Assembly (NCBI RefSeq): GCF_024323335.1
Contig: NC_066584.1
Location: 237,627,494 to 237,691,493, forward strand
Source: Lathyrus oleraceus
Taxonomy: Eukaryota > Streptophyta > Magnoliopsida > Fabales > Fabaceae
Reading direction: 5' to 3'
DNA: 64,000 bases
A program made the position numbers and the translations under genes. Shown here piece by piece: positions 22,046 through 33,424 of this stretch. Under the pieces are notes generated by a model. The model made no database searches, was not told the origin of the DNA, and was given only the letters and a program-made list of their open reading frames with translations. Each line of letters starts with the position of its first letter. Within the stretch, counting starts at the first letter, position 1.

Positions 22046-22164
22046 AAATATTTATGTTTTCAGATAGCTTATTTTGTACTGATGTTTGTTGTGAACCTCG
22101 TTGTAACAAAAACTTTATGATATATAATGATTGAAGGTTACAGAAATACAATGTTACAAAAAGC

Positions 22165-23145
22165 TTAAGACCTAGATGATGCTCCTCGATTAGGACAGTT
22201 GTTCGTGTTGTGTCCTGGTTGACGACAGATACTACATAATCTTATCATTTTATCTGTGGAATCCATCTCTGTTCTGATACGTGTGTTGTTTGGCCTTCCT
22301 TTTTTCTTTCTACGCATCTCGTCATTGTGCCAAACAATATCACCTTTATATGGAGGCCAGTAATCCTCCATTGGTAGTACTGAGAAGCTTTGATTATATA
22401 CATTCATGACGGTGTCGGCCTTGTATACATCAGATAAATGGTTGTAAGCATCTTGACGGGTATAAGCGCATGTTGCAATGACATGGGAGCAAGGTATGCA
22501 GAAGGCCTGAAATTTTCCACAATCGCACCAACTTCTGTTTAGTCTAACAACGTAGGCTAAATTTGGTCTCCCCTCGTTGTGGTCCATTGTTTCCTGGACG
22601 CTGAAATTTTGCCTATGACAGTTAAATGTTGTTACAGCGTGTGTGCTAGCTTTGATGCTCTCTTCTTTCATGACCTTCATGCAACACTCACTGAATACTT
22701 GCCCAAACATTAACACCGCACTCCATCTTTCACCTCTGGTTGCGAACGTAGAAGCCAACCTATAATAGGTTGATCTTACCAAGGCGGTTATCGGCAGATT
22801 TGGAATTCCTTTGAATACCCCGTTCATGCATTCCACAAGGTTTGTTGTCATGTGGCCCCATCGACAACCTCTGTCAAATGCCCTTGTCCACTGCTCTACT
22901 GGTATGTCATTTTTCCATCTCCCTGCGTCTTCATTAGACAGTCTAACTTCATCACGATAATATTGAAATGACGGCTGAGTTAGAGCATACCCAGCATTCA
23001 CCATCTTCTGGCAAAGATTCTTATCTTTTATAGCACGCATGAAGTTTTGTACAATGTGTCTGATGCAATAGACATGGGTAGAAGGAGGATCATGCCATCC
23101 GTTGTCATGGTTGTTGTAGACACTCTCAATGGTAGCATGTCTATC
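22165..23145 (-). pseudogene. MULE B transposase, C-terminal part
   Basis: Open in one frame from the gypsy B junction (23145) to the stop at 22165. Contents: SDRHATIESV-type Asp motif (inside the duplicated 166 bp), CIRHIVQNFMRAIKDKNL, E motif NLVECMNGVFKG, SWIM finger CDCGKFQAFCIPCSH with all zinc ligands, basic RRKKKGRP and zinc knuckle CSICRQPGHNTNNC. This half is better preserved than in MULE A. It joins the N-terminal half at 34847-35547 if gypsy B is ignored. Confidence 0.85.
22980..23145. repeat. 166-bp target duplication, left copy
   Basis: Identical to 34847-35012 except two bases (A/G and T/A near 23120 and 23132). It is transposase sequence repeated on both sides of gypsy B. LTR insertion should duplicate only about 5 bp. 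At its right edge it joins the LTR 29 bp inside the normal LTR end, with 2 bp (TC) of shared sequence. Confidence 0.9.
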
Positions 23146-24535
23146 TCACTGTAGTAATAAAAGGGAAATTCCCCGTTTGTCGATCTCAAGGACTGCTTGA
23201 CGATACAAAGTTTATAGATTGTTTCAATTAGACAAAAGTCTTTGGTTTTTTTGTGTTGTGGTGTAATTATACTACCAATTGCAAATAAATAAAACAAGTA
23301 AAAAGGTTGAACGAGATACAAATGAGAGAAGATTGCTAGGGTTCGGTGAATGAAACTTCTTGTAACAAATATAATTTATGAAGGCGTAGAACTATTCCTG
23401 TCAAATTAATTCCGGTCCTCAAGGGTATCTATTCCTAAGTCCTTAGTAATAGACCTTTGATTATGTAACCTAATTACTATGTCCATAAACAATTAGGTTC
23501 ATACTCAAGCATTCACATATCAAGAATTACCGGTCAGATAGAAAATCCCTAGTCCTAGGTTATTTTTACTATCCAAAGTTCTTATCCAGGTCAATGAATA
23601 ATTGCTGTCCAACTTACACTATTCATAATAATCATAATTCGTTGGTCCGACGAATAACGCATAAAGAACGGCGATAAGAACAAATTAATGGAAAAGAAGA
23701 ATTAAGCAATACTTTCATAAACATCAATACTGTCACATTCAGAATCAGGGTCACCCCCCTAGCAATGGGGGGTTTAGCTACTCATAATAAAAGTAAAAAC
23801 AAAGATTAATATTGTTGTCATTACAGAATTTCGTGAGGAATCAATCTTCAATAGTCGGAAAACTCTTGAACATATGAATCCCTTGATCTTCCTTGAGTCT
23901 CCAGCTCTCAAAACGCGTATATTTTCTCTCCAAAATGTCCAACCCCCGGAAAATCGTGGTCTGGCCTCTTAATAGCTATTCAGTTGGATTTTTCCTGAAT
24001 TTGTGCTCCATACGCGTACTGCGCTGTCCCATACGCGTACTGCCTAGTAGGAAACGCGTATTGGACGTAACACAGCATCTGGTACGCGTATTGCCCAGCC
24101 TGTTACGCGTATTGCCCAGCCTGTTACGCGTATTGCCCAGGCTGGTACGCGTATCACCAGAAGCTTGTATTTTGGCTGAATTTTCCTTCCCTCTGGTCAT
24201 TCACGTATGGTACGCGTACTGGGAAGGTCCATACGCGTATCATGTAAGGTCATACGCGTATGGACAGCAGGTTCTCCAAAAAATGACTTTTTCTTCCGTT
24301 TTCTTGCTCGGGCTCGATTTCTCATCTGACGTTTGATCCCCTGAGCTTCCAAACTAGCTTTTTACCTGCTGACATACCAAAAAGTGTAAAATATCCTCAA
24401 GAAACTCATCAGTAAACAACATTTAATATCATGGAATTGAGCTTATTTCTAACGAAAAATGCTTCAGTTTACACAGTTTACCTGATTTATTTACGGTTAA
24501 ATAGTGGAATGTCTAGCATAAATGGTGACTGATCA
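23146..24535 (-). repeat. 3' LTR of gypsy B, outer 29 bp missing
   Basis: Collinear with 33454-34846. The inner end starts (minus) TGATCAGTCACC after the polypurine tract TAAGTTTGGGGTTG (24549-24536). The outer terminus stops within the LTR at TCACTG. It carries about nine TACGCGTA palindromes at 24000-24262, like the 5' LTR. Confidence 0.9.
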
Positions 24536-25134
24536 CAACCCCAAACTTAGCTTGTTGCTTGTCCTCAAGTAACATCTTATTAGCTTCAAAAATCATGTCA
24601 CCCCAAACTTACTGTAAAACAGTTCTTACCACAATACTGCTGAAATCTTTCGCACTGGACCTCTTGATGTTTTTCAGGTTTTCTGATTCTTCCACATAGC
24701 CAACGAGCTAGAAACTCTTTCCCTCAGAGATATGACTTCACCTGTCAGCTTATATCACACTCTCACTAAGTCTCTCTGGGTTAAAGTTTTATCACTCTCA
24801 AATCACAATATGCAATATCAAATCAACAGTTTGAATAAATTCTCTCATCCTATCAACATGTACAATCACACACACTTTTTGAGGTCTTTTAGGGTTGTAA
24901 CGGGGCTTGGGTTTAGGTAGGCTATGAAGGTGGAACCTAAGGTTTATGTTTATTAAATTTTTTTTCTTTTTTTTTTTTTTTGGTTCAGAGTACATGAAAT
25001 CATTCTCTTACTACGTTTCTTTGTTATTATTCCTGTAGGGTTATGCAATCCTCTTTTCCTTTTATTTCTAGTGAATGTAGCATCTTTCAAAAGCTGTTCT
25101 TCGCTTTTCTCTTTCTTTCTTTTGGTTATTATTA

Positions 25135-25195
<61 letters not shown>

Positions 25196-25937
25196 CAACA
25201 TTCACTTATTATTCATTGACTGCAAAGCTACCCCAAACTTAAAGGTTGCTATACCAACAGCAACCCCAAACTTAGATAGAAACGTAGAGATGAAATCACT
25301 TCACACATACTCTGAACAGGGTAAGATAGGTCCAGGGTCATGGGTTTAGAAAAAAAACGGGTATATCAACAATAAATGATTAAAGGCTCAACGGGGTAAA
25401 ACAATGGATAATAATGATAATAATGGGATGGCTAGAAAGGCTCTAGGTGATAACAAACAACATGCCTCAGTGTGTGTATTCGTACAGCTAATAATAACAA
25501 AAGAACGTACGCAAACCAAGATTGATAAAGACATACCTGATATCGCTCATATGATAATAAGTGTTTGGCTTTTTATGAACTCACCAGGACGGGTTAAGCT
25601 GACTTGTTCTATCATACCTCTGAGTTCAAAGCTCATGCTCGTGGTTCTGATGTTAATCTTAACCAGTGCGTCCAATCATAAACAACAGTATCTACCGTCA
25701 GGGGACTGAAAGGGAGGATGCCCAAGTAGTTGGTGTAAGTGATCGCGAAACCAATAGCCAGACATAGTCACGTATCTAAGGAAATAAACAGGAAAATTGA
25801 GATAAACCAAATCACATTCATTAGAATTCGCCAACCCATAATAGGTGGTTACATCAAAGCAACAGAAATTAAACTGCATAACTAAAAAAACAAAAATTAC
25901 ACAAATAAAACCAAAAGTACAGAAACAACAATCAAAG
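24536..25937 (-). other. 3' non-coding region of gypsy B
   Basis: No credible gene. The motif TAAGTTTGGGG (minus) recurs at about 24549, 24611, 25241 and 25273, the first being the polypurine tract next to the LTR. A 55-base T run lies at 25138-25192 (poly-A on the sense strand), with a shorter impure T run at 24958-24980. Confidence 0.7.
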
Positions 25938-27262
25938 TCAATCACTCTGTCCACCGTCCTGCATGTGTGTATCAAAATTAATCATATCTGTCGGGTCCAA
26001 AATAGTCTGCCCTCGTGCGAATGCCGAGATAGGCGTCAATGTCTCTGTGTGGCCCGACGGAGACTGCTGCTGCTGAGGTGGTGTCTGATGCGGTTGTTGC
26101 TGCGGTGGCTGCTGCGGAATCTCTCCCCCTATCTGCACTGGCTGGTTCCACCAAGGATAGGTGAACTGGCCAAAATGAGGGGCTGGAGGCGGTCCCGAGA
26201 ATCTATCTCTGAAGCGCTGTGCCTCCCCCCACAGATCCGTCTGATGAGTCAGAACTCTCCCTGACAGCCCATACTGAAAACAGAAGTCCTGCATCAAACA
26301 AAACTGGGACATCTGCATCCGATACTCTCTGGAGTTCTCATCAATCGGAGGAGGCTGAGGTGGCTGTGTATCTGCTGCAGTTGGCTGAGCCTCCTGCTGC
26401 GGAGCACTGGTGCTTCCCTCCCTGTCTCGTGGTTGCCTCAGAGGTCGGGGCTGATCATCTGTGACCGTCCTCTCTTTCATCCAGTGGGCGTTCAGCGGTG
26501 CAGCTGGTCGCAACATCAGCGAATCAGAGAAGTCTGGGACACCCGCTTTTTTGCACAGCAGGTAAATCACAGTCGCATGGCCTAAGGATTTCTTAGGCGA
26601 CTGAGCTATGTCATCCATATCAGCAGCTATGATTTGTCCAATGTTCACTTGTTTCTGACGCAGGATCTGATGGAGCAGTAAGGCACGTTCGGCTATTAAT
26701 TCTGACCCGCTTCGATTAGTACTCAGATTGTGATGAATGAAATAGGCCAAAGCCTTCGGAATCGGTGCTAGATCAACCACCATAACCTTTGCAGGAGAGA
26801 TTTTGGACGTGGGTGCCCAATCGTGGCCTGGCCTAATCAGTGAATTCTTCATGTCAGCGTAAGGCCAATGGTTTTTGTCCGACCGTTTCATCTCATTAAA
26901 CGGACAAACGGAATCATAAAACTTGCATTTCAGCACACTATTGATCGTTCTGCCATCAAATTTGATCGCTGTGCCCCTGACCCATGATACGAATGCTGCA
27001 TTACCTGTGGGATCGTCTTCGTCAGATGTTACCCTTAACGCATTCGCGTAAAACTCCCAGATCAAATCCAGTGAAACAGATTGGATTTTGTCATTAAAAT
27101 AGATCAACTTCTGCTTCTTTAGGATATTCGTGACCTCTGGATACGTATCATTCTGATACATCCAATGTTTTTCTTCAACCATGTTTCGTCCCTTTATTTG
27201 TTCATAACGCTCTGCATGGTGGGTGGTACGGAAGTTGTTGATCTCGGACGGTGATTGAGACA
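25938..27262 (-). CDS. Env-position ORF of gypsy B (putative plant transposon protein domain)
   Basis: Frame is open from 27527, but I place the start at ATG 27262 (MSQSPSEINNFRTTHH...). Sequence before it is the palindrome array and a TATA box, not protein-like. About 441 residues. The first ~270 residues match in style the putative plant transposon protein domain common in plant retroelement ORFs (DLIWEFYANALRV, FVSWVRGTAIKFDGRTINSVL, LLHQILRQKQVNIGQII). The C-terminal part is rich in Pro and Gln (PPQQQPHQ). No signal peptide or clear membrane segment is seen in the chosen protein, so it does not look like an envelope glycoprotein. Intact in this copy. Function unknown. Confidence 0.75.
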
Positions 27263-27372
27263 TGATGTTGCTCTGTGGACTGAATGAAAAAGAAGAAAAC
27301 AGAGAAAATTCACAGTAATACGCAGAAAATACGTAATGAAAAAGTGAGAAAATGAAGTCCGTACGGACAAAA

Positions 27373-27680
27373 AATATATATACAGCCCCATAAAACAGAT
27401 ACGCGTAAGATACGCTACAGATACGCGTATCAGACTGCCTTACGCGTACCTTACGCGTATCACTTTGGCCTACGCGTATCATACGTTGCAAAAACACGTG
27501 TAAAAAATGATCTGCGTAACAGATCACGTATCATAAGGTGATACGCGTATGGCCTGGTCCCTTACGCGTATCATACGCGTATGCTTCGTCTATACGCGTA
27601 TCATACGCGTTTCACCAGAGGCATGCACTTTTGATGACCAATACGCGTATCATAAACCCATACGCGTATTGGCAGGTTCA
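27373..27680 (-). promoter_or_regulatory. TACGCGTA palindrome array and TATA box before the env-position ORF
   Basis: Eleven exact TACGCGTA octamers (27400, 27422, 27441, 27452, 27471, 27542, 27563, 27574, 27593, 27642, 27661) plus variants, all self-complementary and CpG-rich. Immediately downstream on the minus strand is TATATATATT (27382-27373), about 110 bases before ATG 27262. The layout suggests an internal promoter for the ORF. The same octamer is repeated in both LTRs. Confidence 0.55.
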
Positions 27681-27842
27681 TTTTCAAAATTTTTTCTTTT
27701 TGTTTTCTATTAAAATTTTTTCTTTTCTACATACTAACTGACTCGGCAAAAATAAAACGAAAGAAAGAATCAAACCTCCCTTGGGTTGCCTCCCAAGCAG
27801 CGCTTCGTTTAACGTCGCATGGCTCGACGGGACACCTCATAC

Positions 27843-30800
27843 TCAGAGGAGTTTAACGGATTCAATTGTCCCCCCTTCGCCGGGATTGTATGGCTTTAAC
27901 CTCTGACCATTAACTTTGAAAGTGTCGCCATTCTTCTCATTTTTAAGTTCTATTGCTCCATAAGGAAGTACTTTGTAAATGACGAATGGTCCTGACCACC
28001 TTGACCTCAATTTTCCTTGGAACAGCTTCAACCTGGAATTAAATAGCAGTACAAGTTGTCCCTCCCGAAATTCCCTCTTCTGTATCTTTTGATCATGCCA
28101 TTTTTTTGTTTGTTCTTTGTAAATTTTGGCATTTTCATAAGCTTGATTCCTGAATTCTTCCAACTCATGAAGTTGAAGAATTCGGGATTCACCAGCTTTA
28201 AAAAGATCACAGTTTAGGAATTTGGAGGCCCAGAAAGCTCTGTGCTCGAGTTCGAGTGGTAAATGACAAGCCTTACCGTAAACTAATTGATAGGGGGACA
28301 TACCTATTGGTGTTTTAAATGCAGTCCTGTATGCCCACAATGCATCATCCAGCTTTACTGACCAATCTTTCCGAGAAGCACTTACCGTCTTTTCTAAGAT
28401 TTGCTTTATTTGACGGTTGGATACTTCCACTTGCCCACTCGTCTGGGGGTGATATGGTGTGGCTATCTTATGTTTGACATTATACTTCTTCAACAGATTC
28501 TCCAAGAGTTTATTTATAAAATGCGTACCTTGGTCACTAATTAAAGCCCGTGGTACCCCAAACCTAGAGAATATGTTATGCCTCAAGAACTTCACCACCA
28601 CTTTAGCATCATTTGTTGGTAATGCCACAGCTTCTACCCACTTTGACACATAATCGACCGCAACCAATATGTAATTCTTACCAGATGATGGCGGAAGGGG
28701 TCCCATAAAATCAATTCCCCAAACATCAAACAGCTCCACTTCTAGCATGGAGTTTTGCGGCATCTGATTCCGTTTTGTAATGTTACCCATTCGTTGGCAC
28801 CTGTCACATTCTCGGACTATAGAATTTGCATCCTTGAACAGTGACGGCCAATACAAACCTGATTGGAGAACTTTTGCTGCAGTTCTATCTCCACTGAAAT
28901 GTCCACCATACTCAGAATTATGACAAGCTTTCAGAATGTCGGCTTGCTCTTTTTCTGGAACACATCTTCTGATCAAACCATCCACTCCCTTTTTGTAAAG
29001 AAATGGATCATCCCATAAGTATAACCTGCAATCATAAAGAAACTTTTTCTTTTGGTGAGAATTAAAGTCATCAGGTATAACCCCACCTACCACATAATTT
29101 GCATAATCAGCAAACCATGGTATCTCTTGAACAGCAAGTATTTTCTCATCAACGAATGTGTCCTGAATAGGATGTTCCTCCTCAGTTTCTTTGATTGGGG
29201 ACATGCGAGATAAGTGATCCGCGACCGTGTTCTCGCACCCCTTTTTGTCTTTGATTTCCAAATCAAACTCCTGAAGGAGGAGGATCCATCTCAAAAGTCT
29301 CGGCTTTGATTCCTGCTTAGCAAACAAATACTTTAAAGCAGCATGGTCAGTATACACAATGACTTTTGAACCAAGCAAATATGATCTAAATTTGTCAAAA
29401 GCGTAAACCACGGCCAACAACTCCTTTTCGGTAGTTGCATAATTCATTTGGGCCGGGTTAAGGACATGACTAGCATAATAAATCACATGCAATAATTTGT
29501 CCTTTCTCTGTCCTAGGACAGCCCCCACAGCAAGGTCACTTGCATCACACATTATTTCGAAAGGCAAGGACCAATCGGGGGCGATTACAACAGGTGCACT
29601 GATCAACTTACTCTTTAAAGTTTCGAAAGCTACCATGCAGTTTTTATCAAAATTAAATTGCTTGTCTTTGACTAGCAAATCAGTCAACGGTTTTGCGACT
29701 TTTGAGAAGTCTCTGATAAACCTGCGATAAAAACCTGCATGACCCAAGAAACTCCTTATCCCTTTTTCATTCACAGGAGGTGGGAGGTTAGCTATCACCT
29801 CCACCTTGGCTTTATCCACTTCAATTCCTTTGTGGGAAATTTTGTGTCCTAGCACAATTCCTTCCTGCACCATGAAATGACATTTCTCCCAATTGAGAAT
29901 AAGGTTAGTTTCCTGACATCTTTGCAAAACAAGAGACAAGTTAGCTAAACAATTATCAAAAGAAGAACCAAACACAGAGAAATCATCCATAAACACCTCC
30001 ATATACTTCTCAAGCATGTCGGAGAATATAGATGTCATACATCTCTGAAAAGTAGCTGAGGCATTGCACAGCCCAAATGGCATCCGTCTGTAAGCGAAAA
30101 TACCATAAGGACATGTAAATGCAGTTTTTTCCTGATCTTCCGGGGCTACAGCAATTTGGTTGTATCCCGAATATCCATCCAGAAAGCAATAATACTCATG
30201 ACCTGCAAGTCTTTCTAACATTTGATCAATAAACGGGAGAGGAAAATGGTCCTTTCTTGTTGCAGTGTTCAGTCTTCTGTAATCGATGCATACTCGCCAC
30301 CCTGTCACTGTGCGAGTTGGGATCAATTCATTCTTTTCATTTAGAATTACTGTGGTTCCTCCTTTCTTAGGTACCACATGCACTGGACTCACCCACGAGC
30401 TGTCAGAAATGGGGTAAATCATTCCCGAATCTAACAACTTTACAACCTCTTTCCTTACCACTTCTTTCATTGCTGGGTTTAACCTCCTCTGTGGTTGCAC
30501 TACCGGTTTCTGATTATCCTCCATCAGTATCTTATGCATGCATACTGTGGGGCTAATACCTTTTAAATCCTCAATAGTCCACCCAATAGCACTCTTATGC
30601 TTCTTTAGTACCTGTATTAACTTTTCCTCATCTATGGCATTTAGCTCAGAACTGATAATAGCAGGATGATTTGTCCCAGATCCTAGAAAGACATATTTAA
30701 GATTTACAGGCAATTGTTTTAATTCAAAATTTATACCTGGTTTACTTACCTTTTCATTTTCTAATTCTGGTGAAGATCTCAGATCCTCCCACCGACGTGG

Positions 30801-31223
30801 TTTGGATTTCATCCAAAGAGGTTGTGTATCCAGCATGGCAAGCACTTCTTTTTCTTTTTCATCATCATTCTCTTCAATCTCTCTGACTGACAGACTCAGA
30901 ACTCTTTCCAATGGTAATTCAGGAAACTTTCTTTGCATTGTGCTAGTCACTATTTGATCAATTACTTCAACAGAGTGGTTTGTACACATTTCCTCTTTAT
31001 GTTTCATAGTATCCCGGACATCAATTCTGAGCTCTTCATCATATACCTTTAGGGTCAAGGTACCTCCCTCAATGTCTATCATGCATCTACCTGTTTCTAA
31101 GAACGGTCTTCCCAGAATCAGAGGTATCTCTTCATCTTCTGGCATTTCCAAAATTACAAAATCAACAGGAAAAACAAATTTATCAACTTTGACCAGAACA
31201 TCCTCAACCACCCAAAAGGTCTC
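27843..31223 (-). CDS. Gypsy B pol: protease end, reverse transcriptase, RNase H, integrase
   Basis: Open for 1122 codons (31211-27843); its first residues continue the protease begun in the gag frame. [11 protein letters not shown] (~30270), [13 protein letters not shown] with the FMDD form of the catalytic YXDD usual in Athila (~29995). RNase [15 protein letters not shown] and TDHAALKYL (29560-29330). Integrase: zinc finger [12 protein letters not shown]...CDRCQRMG (~28930-28790), catalytic [11 protein letters not shown] and [14 protein letters not shown] with the later Glu in GQVEVSNRQ (28720-28410), then a C-terminal domain. Order RT-RNase H-integrase defines Ty3/gypsy. This frame looks functional; its link to gag is broken by one base near 31211-31213. 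Confidence 0.93.
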   Translation of the reverse strand, partial: ETFWVVEDVLVKVDKFVFPVDFVILEMPEDEEIPLILGRPFLETGRCMIDIEGGTLTLKVYDEELRIDVRDTMKHKEEMCTNHSVEVIDQIVTSTMQRKFPELPLERVLSLSVREIEENDDEKEKEVLAMLDTQPLWMKSKPRRWEDLRSSPELENEKVSKPGINFELKQLPVNLKYVFLGSGTNHPAIISSELNAIDEEKLIQVLKKHKSAIGWTIEDLKGISPTVCMHKILMEDNQKPVVQPQRRLNPAMKEVVRKEVVKLLDSGMIYPISDSSWVSPVHVVPKKGGTTVILNEKNELIPTRTVTGWRVCIDYRRLNTATRKDHFPLPFIDQMLERLAGHEYYCFLDGYSGYNQIAVAPEDQEKTAFTCPYGIFAYRRMPFGLCNASATFQRCMTSIFSDMLEKYMEVFMDDFSVFGSSFDNCLANLSLVLQRCQETNLILNWEKCHFMVQEGIVLGHKISHKGIEVDKAKVEVIANLPPPVNEKGIRSFLGHAGFYRRFIRDFSKVAKPLTDLLVKDKQFNFDKNCMVAFETLKSKLISAPVVIAPDWSLPFEIMCDASDLAVGAVLGQRKDKLLHVIYYASHVLNPAQMNYATTEKELLAVVYAFDKFRSYLLGSKVIVYTDHAALKYLFAKQESKPRLLRWILLLQEFDLEIKDKKGCENTVADHLSRMSPIKETEEEHPIQDTFVDEKILAVQEIPWFADYANYVVGGVIPDDFNSHQKKKFLYDCRLYLWDDPFLYKKGVDGLIRRCVPEKEQADILKACHNSEYGGHFSGDRTAAKVLQSGLYWPSLFKDANSIVRECDRCQRMGNITKRNQMPQNSMLEVELFDVWGIDFMGPLPPSSGKNYILVAVDYVSKWVEAVALPTNDAKVVVKFLRHNIFSRFGVPRALISDQGTHFINKLLENLLKKYNVKHKIATPYHPQTSGQVEVSNRQIKQILEKTVSASRKDWSVKLDDALWAYRTAFKTPIGMSPYQLVYGKACHLPLELEHRAFWASKFLNCDLFKAGESRILQLHELEEFRNQAYENAKIYKEQTKKWHDQKIQKREFREGQLVLLFNSRLKLFQGKLRSRWSGPFVIYKVLPYGAIELKNEKNGDTFKVNGQRLKPYNPGEGGTIESVKLL

Positions 31224-33274
31224 TTCACTGAGTGGTCAGCAAATTGAAGTGTCATTCTGGTATCCTGAACATTGCCAATTCCCAGCTTCCTGTAAATAGA
31301 CAAAGGCATAAGGCTAACACTAGCCCCCAAATCAATCAGCGCCCTTTTAAAAGACCTATCTCCAATGGTACACGGGATGGTCACAGACCCTCTATCTGGC
31401 TTCTTTACTGGAATCTTCATACCCTGCAAAATAGCACTACAAGTTTCAGTTAATATAACAGGGTCAGTGTCAGTGGTGCGCTTCTTGGAGATGATGTCTT
31501 TCATGAACTTCGCATAGATAGGCATCTGCTCGAGTTCCTCAGAGAATGGAATATTGATTTCTAATTTCTTGAACAATTCCATGAATTTCTGAAAATTTTT
31601 CTCATCTTGCTTCTTCTTTTTGTTTCTTTGTGGGAAAGGAAGCTTAATGATGGGTTTTGGTTCAGGTAGCTTTTCTTGTACCACCGACATTTTCACACTT
31701 TCTTCCTCAGGTGGTGTCTTATTCTCTAAGATTTCCAGGTCCACTTCACACAATGTATCTTCTTCCTCATCCTTCTTCTTAAGATCTTCAACAGATTTTC
31801 CGCTTCTTGTTGTTACCGCACTCACATTATTGTGCTCCCTTGGATTTGTCACTGTTGCACTAGGTAATGCGCCTGGTATTTGGGAATTTGTTATCTGTTG
31901 TGCTATCTGACCCAATTGAATCTCCAGATTTTTAATTGATGCATTGGTGCTTTTCTGATTATTCCTGGTTTCCTCCTGAAATTGCATATTATGAGTTGCC
32001 ATTTTCTCTATAGCAATCTCCCAATCCGCTTTCTTCGGTACCTGTTGCTGATAAGGTTGCTGTTGGTACGGTGGTTGTTGTTGTGGAGGTCCTTGAATAT
32101 TACCCTGCTGATCTTTCCAAGAGAAATTAGGATGATTTTTCCACCCCGGATTATAAGTATTTGAGTAGGGATTATTCTGCCTCAGGTAATTTATAGCTTG
32201 CACTTGTTCTGCGGTTGCAACACAATGCATGGTAAAGTGTGGTCCACTACAAATCTCACAAATCATGGTCGGAATTGGTTGCACTTGAGCAACAGTCTGG
32301 GTACCTATATTCATAGCTTTCAATCTTCTTTCAACCTCAGCTGCAATTTGGTCTTCCATTTTCACTACCTGATTTGCTAATTTCAAGTCAATTTTTCCCT
32401 CTGGCTGATTCACAGTGCGGTCATATAATTCCAAATGCTCATTTGCTGCAATAGCTTCGATGATCTTTTTGATACCGGTTGCTGTTGAAAAATTAGATGA
32501 GCCACCAGCAGCTGTATCAATGAGTTGCTTAGTTTTCATTTTCAGCCCGTTTACAAAATTCTGCATTTGTTCAGTTTCATCCAAATTATGTGTAGGACAT
32601 GCAACTAAACATCTCTTGAATCTTTTGTATGCATCTCCAAGGGTCTCTCCGTCTTTCTGTTTAAAATTCACAATGTCATACCTCTTACGGATATACACAG
32701 AAGCAGGAAAATACTCGTTCAAGAATGTTGTTTCCATTTGTTGCCAAGTAGTAATGCTTCCTGCGGGTAGGGAATAGAACCATTCCTCAGCGTCCTCAGA
32801 TAAGGTGAATGGGAACATGACCAATCTCTTTGCCTCTTCAGAATGCCCATCAATTTTTAATGATGTGGTCATAGTCAGAAACCTCTGCAGATGCTTGTTT
32901 GCATCCTCATTGATTTTTCCTGCAAAAGGTTTACTTTCTAACTGGCGGATGGTTGAGGGATGTAACTGGAAGTGAGCAACATTAACAGGTTGGTTAACAA
33001 TGGTCAACCGCACTGCTGGGTTATTCTGTCTGCCATAATCACCTAAAAGTCTCTCTGCTGGAGGTGGGTCTGCAGCCATGTTTTCGGTGTCTGGATGTGA
33101 AGCTGTGTCTGATTCAGATTTTTCGGAGTGAACAGAAACTGGAGTGACAGGTGTGGCCGGTTCTTCGGTGTCAGAATTGGCCAGTTTCTTTCTTCTTGCT
33201 TCTCTGAGCTTTTTGCGCAGTGTTCTCTCTGGTTCTGCGTCAAAATGAAAATGAGCTGAGGCCTTACCTCGCAT
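31213..33274 (-). pseudogene. Gypsy B gag and start of protease, frameshifted before pol
   Basis: Starts at 33274 (MRGKASAHFHFDAEPERTL). Contains the retrotransposon Gag domain (residues ~100-240; LTMTTSLKIDGHSEEA, LPAGSITTWQQMETTFLNEYFP), one zinc knuckle CEICSGPHFTMHC (~residue 330), a Gln/Pro-rich linker, and the aspartic protease (IDLGASVSLMPLSIYRKLG, ~residues 650-670; DLGAS is the Athila form of D-S/T-G). At a G run (plus-strand CCC 31211-31213) one base appears missing, so the frame diverts into a short unrelated tail ending 31154, while protease sequence continues in the pol frame. Single-base loss or assembly error is likelier than programmed shifting. Confidence 0.85.
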
Positions 33275-33400
33275 ACACAGATTAGAAGAAGTTAGTTATT
33301 ATAATAATAAAAATAAAAATTAACACTAAATAAAATTTTGGATGCAGAGCAACAAGATTCTAATTGAAAATAAATTAATAAACTCTACTATCTTTGGCAG

Positions 33401-33418
33401 TCCCCGGCAACGGCGCCA
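33401..33418 (-). other. Primer binding site of gypsy B
   Basis: Minus-strand TGGCGCCGTTGCCGGGGA, six bases after the LTR end, is the tRNA-Asp-type site typical of Athila and Calypso elements. Confidence 0.88.
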
Positions 33419-33424
33419 AAAACT

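Noticed and set aside
23976..24336. ORFs with repeated GNTRNRL or RVLPSLL peptides in the gypsy B LTRs (also 34286-34646)
   Set aside because: They are translations of the 21-bp TACGCGTA repeat on either strand and lie inside LTRs; not credible genes.
27263..27527. N-terminal extension of the gypsy B env-position ORF with hydrophobic stretches (possible signal peptide or membrane span)
   Set aside because: This stretch is the palindrome array, TATA box and 5' leader read by chance; ATG 27262 is the better start.
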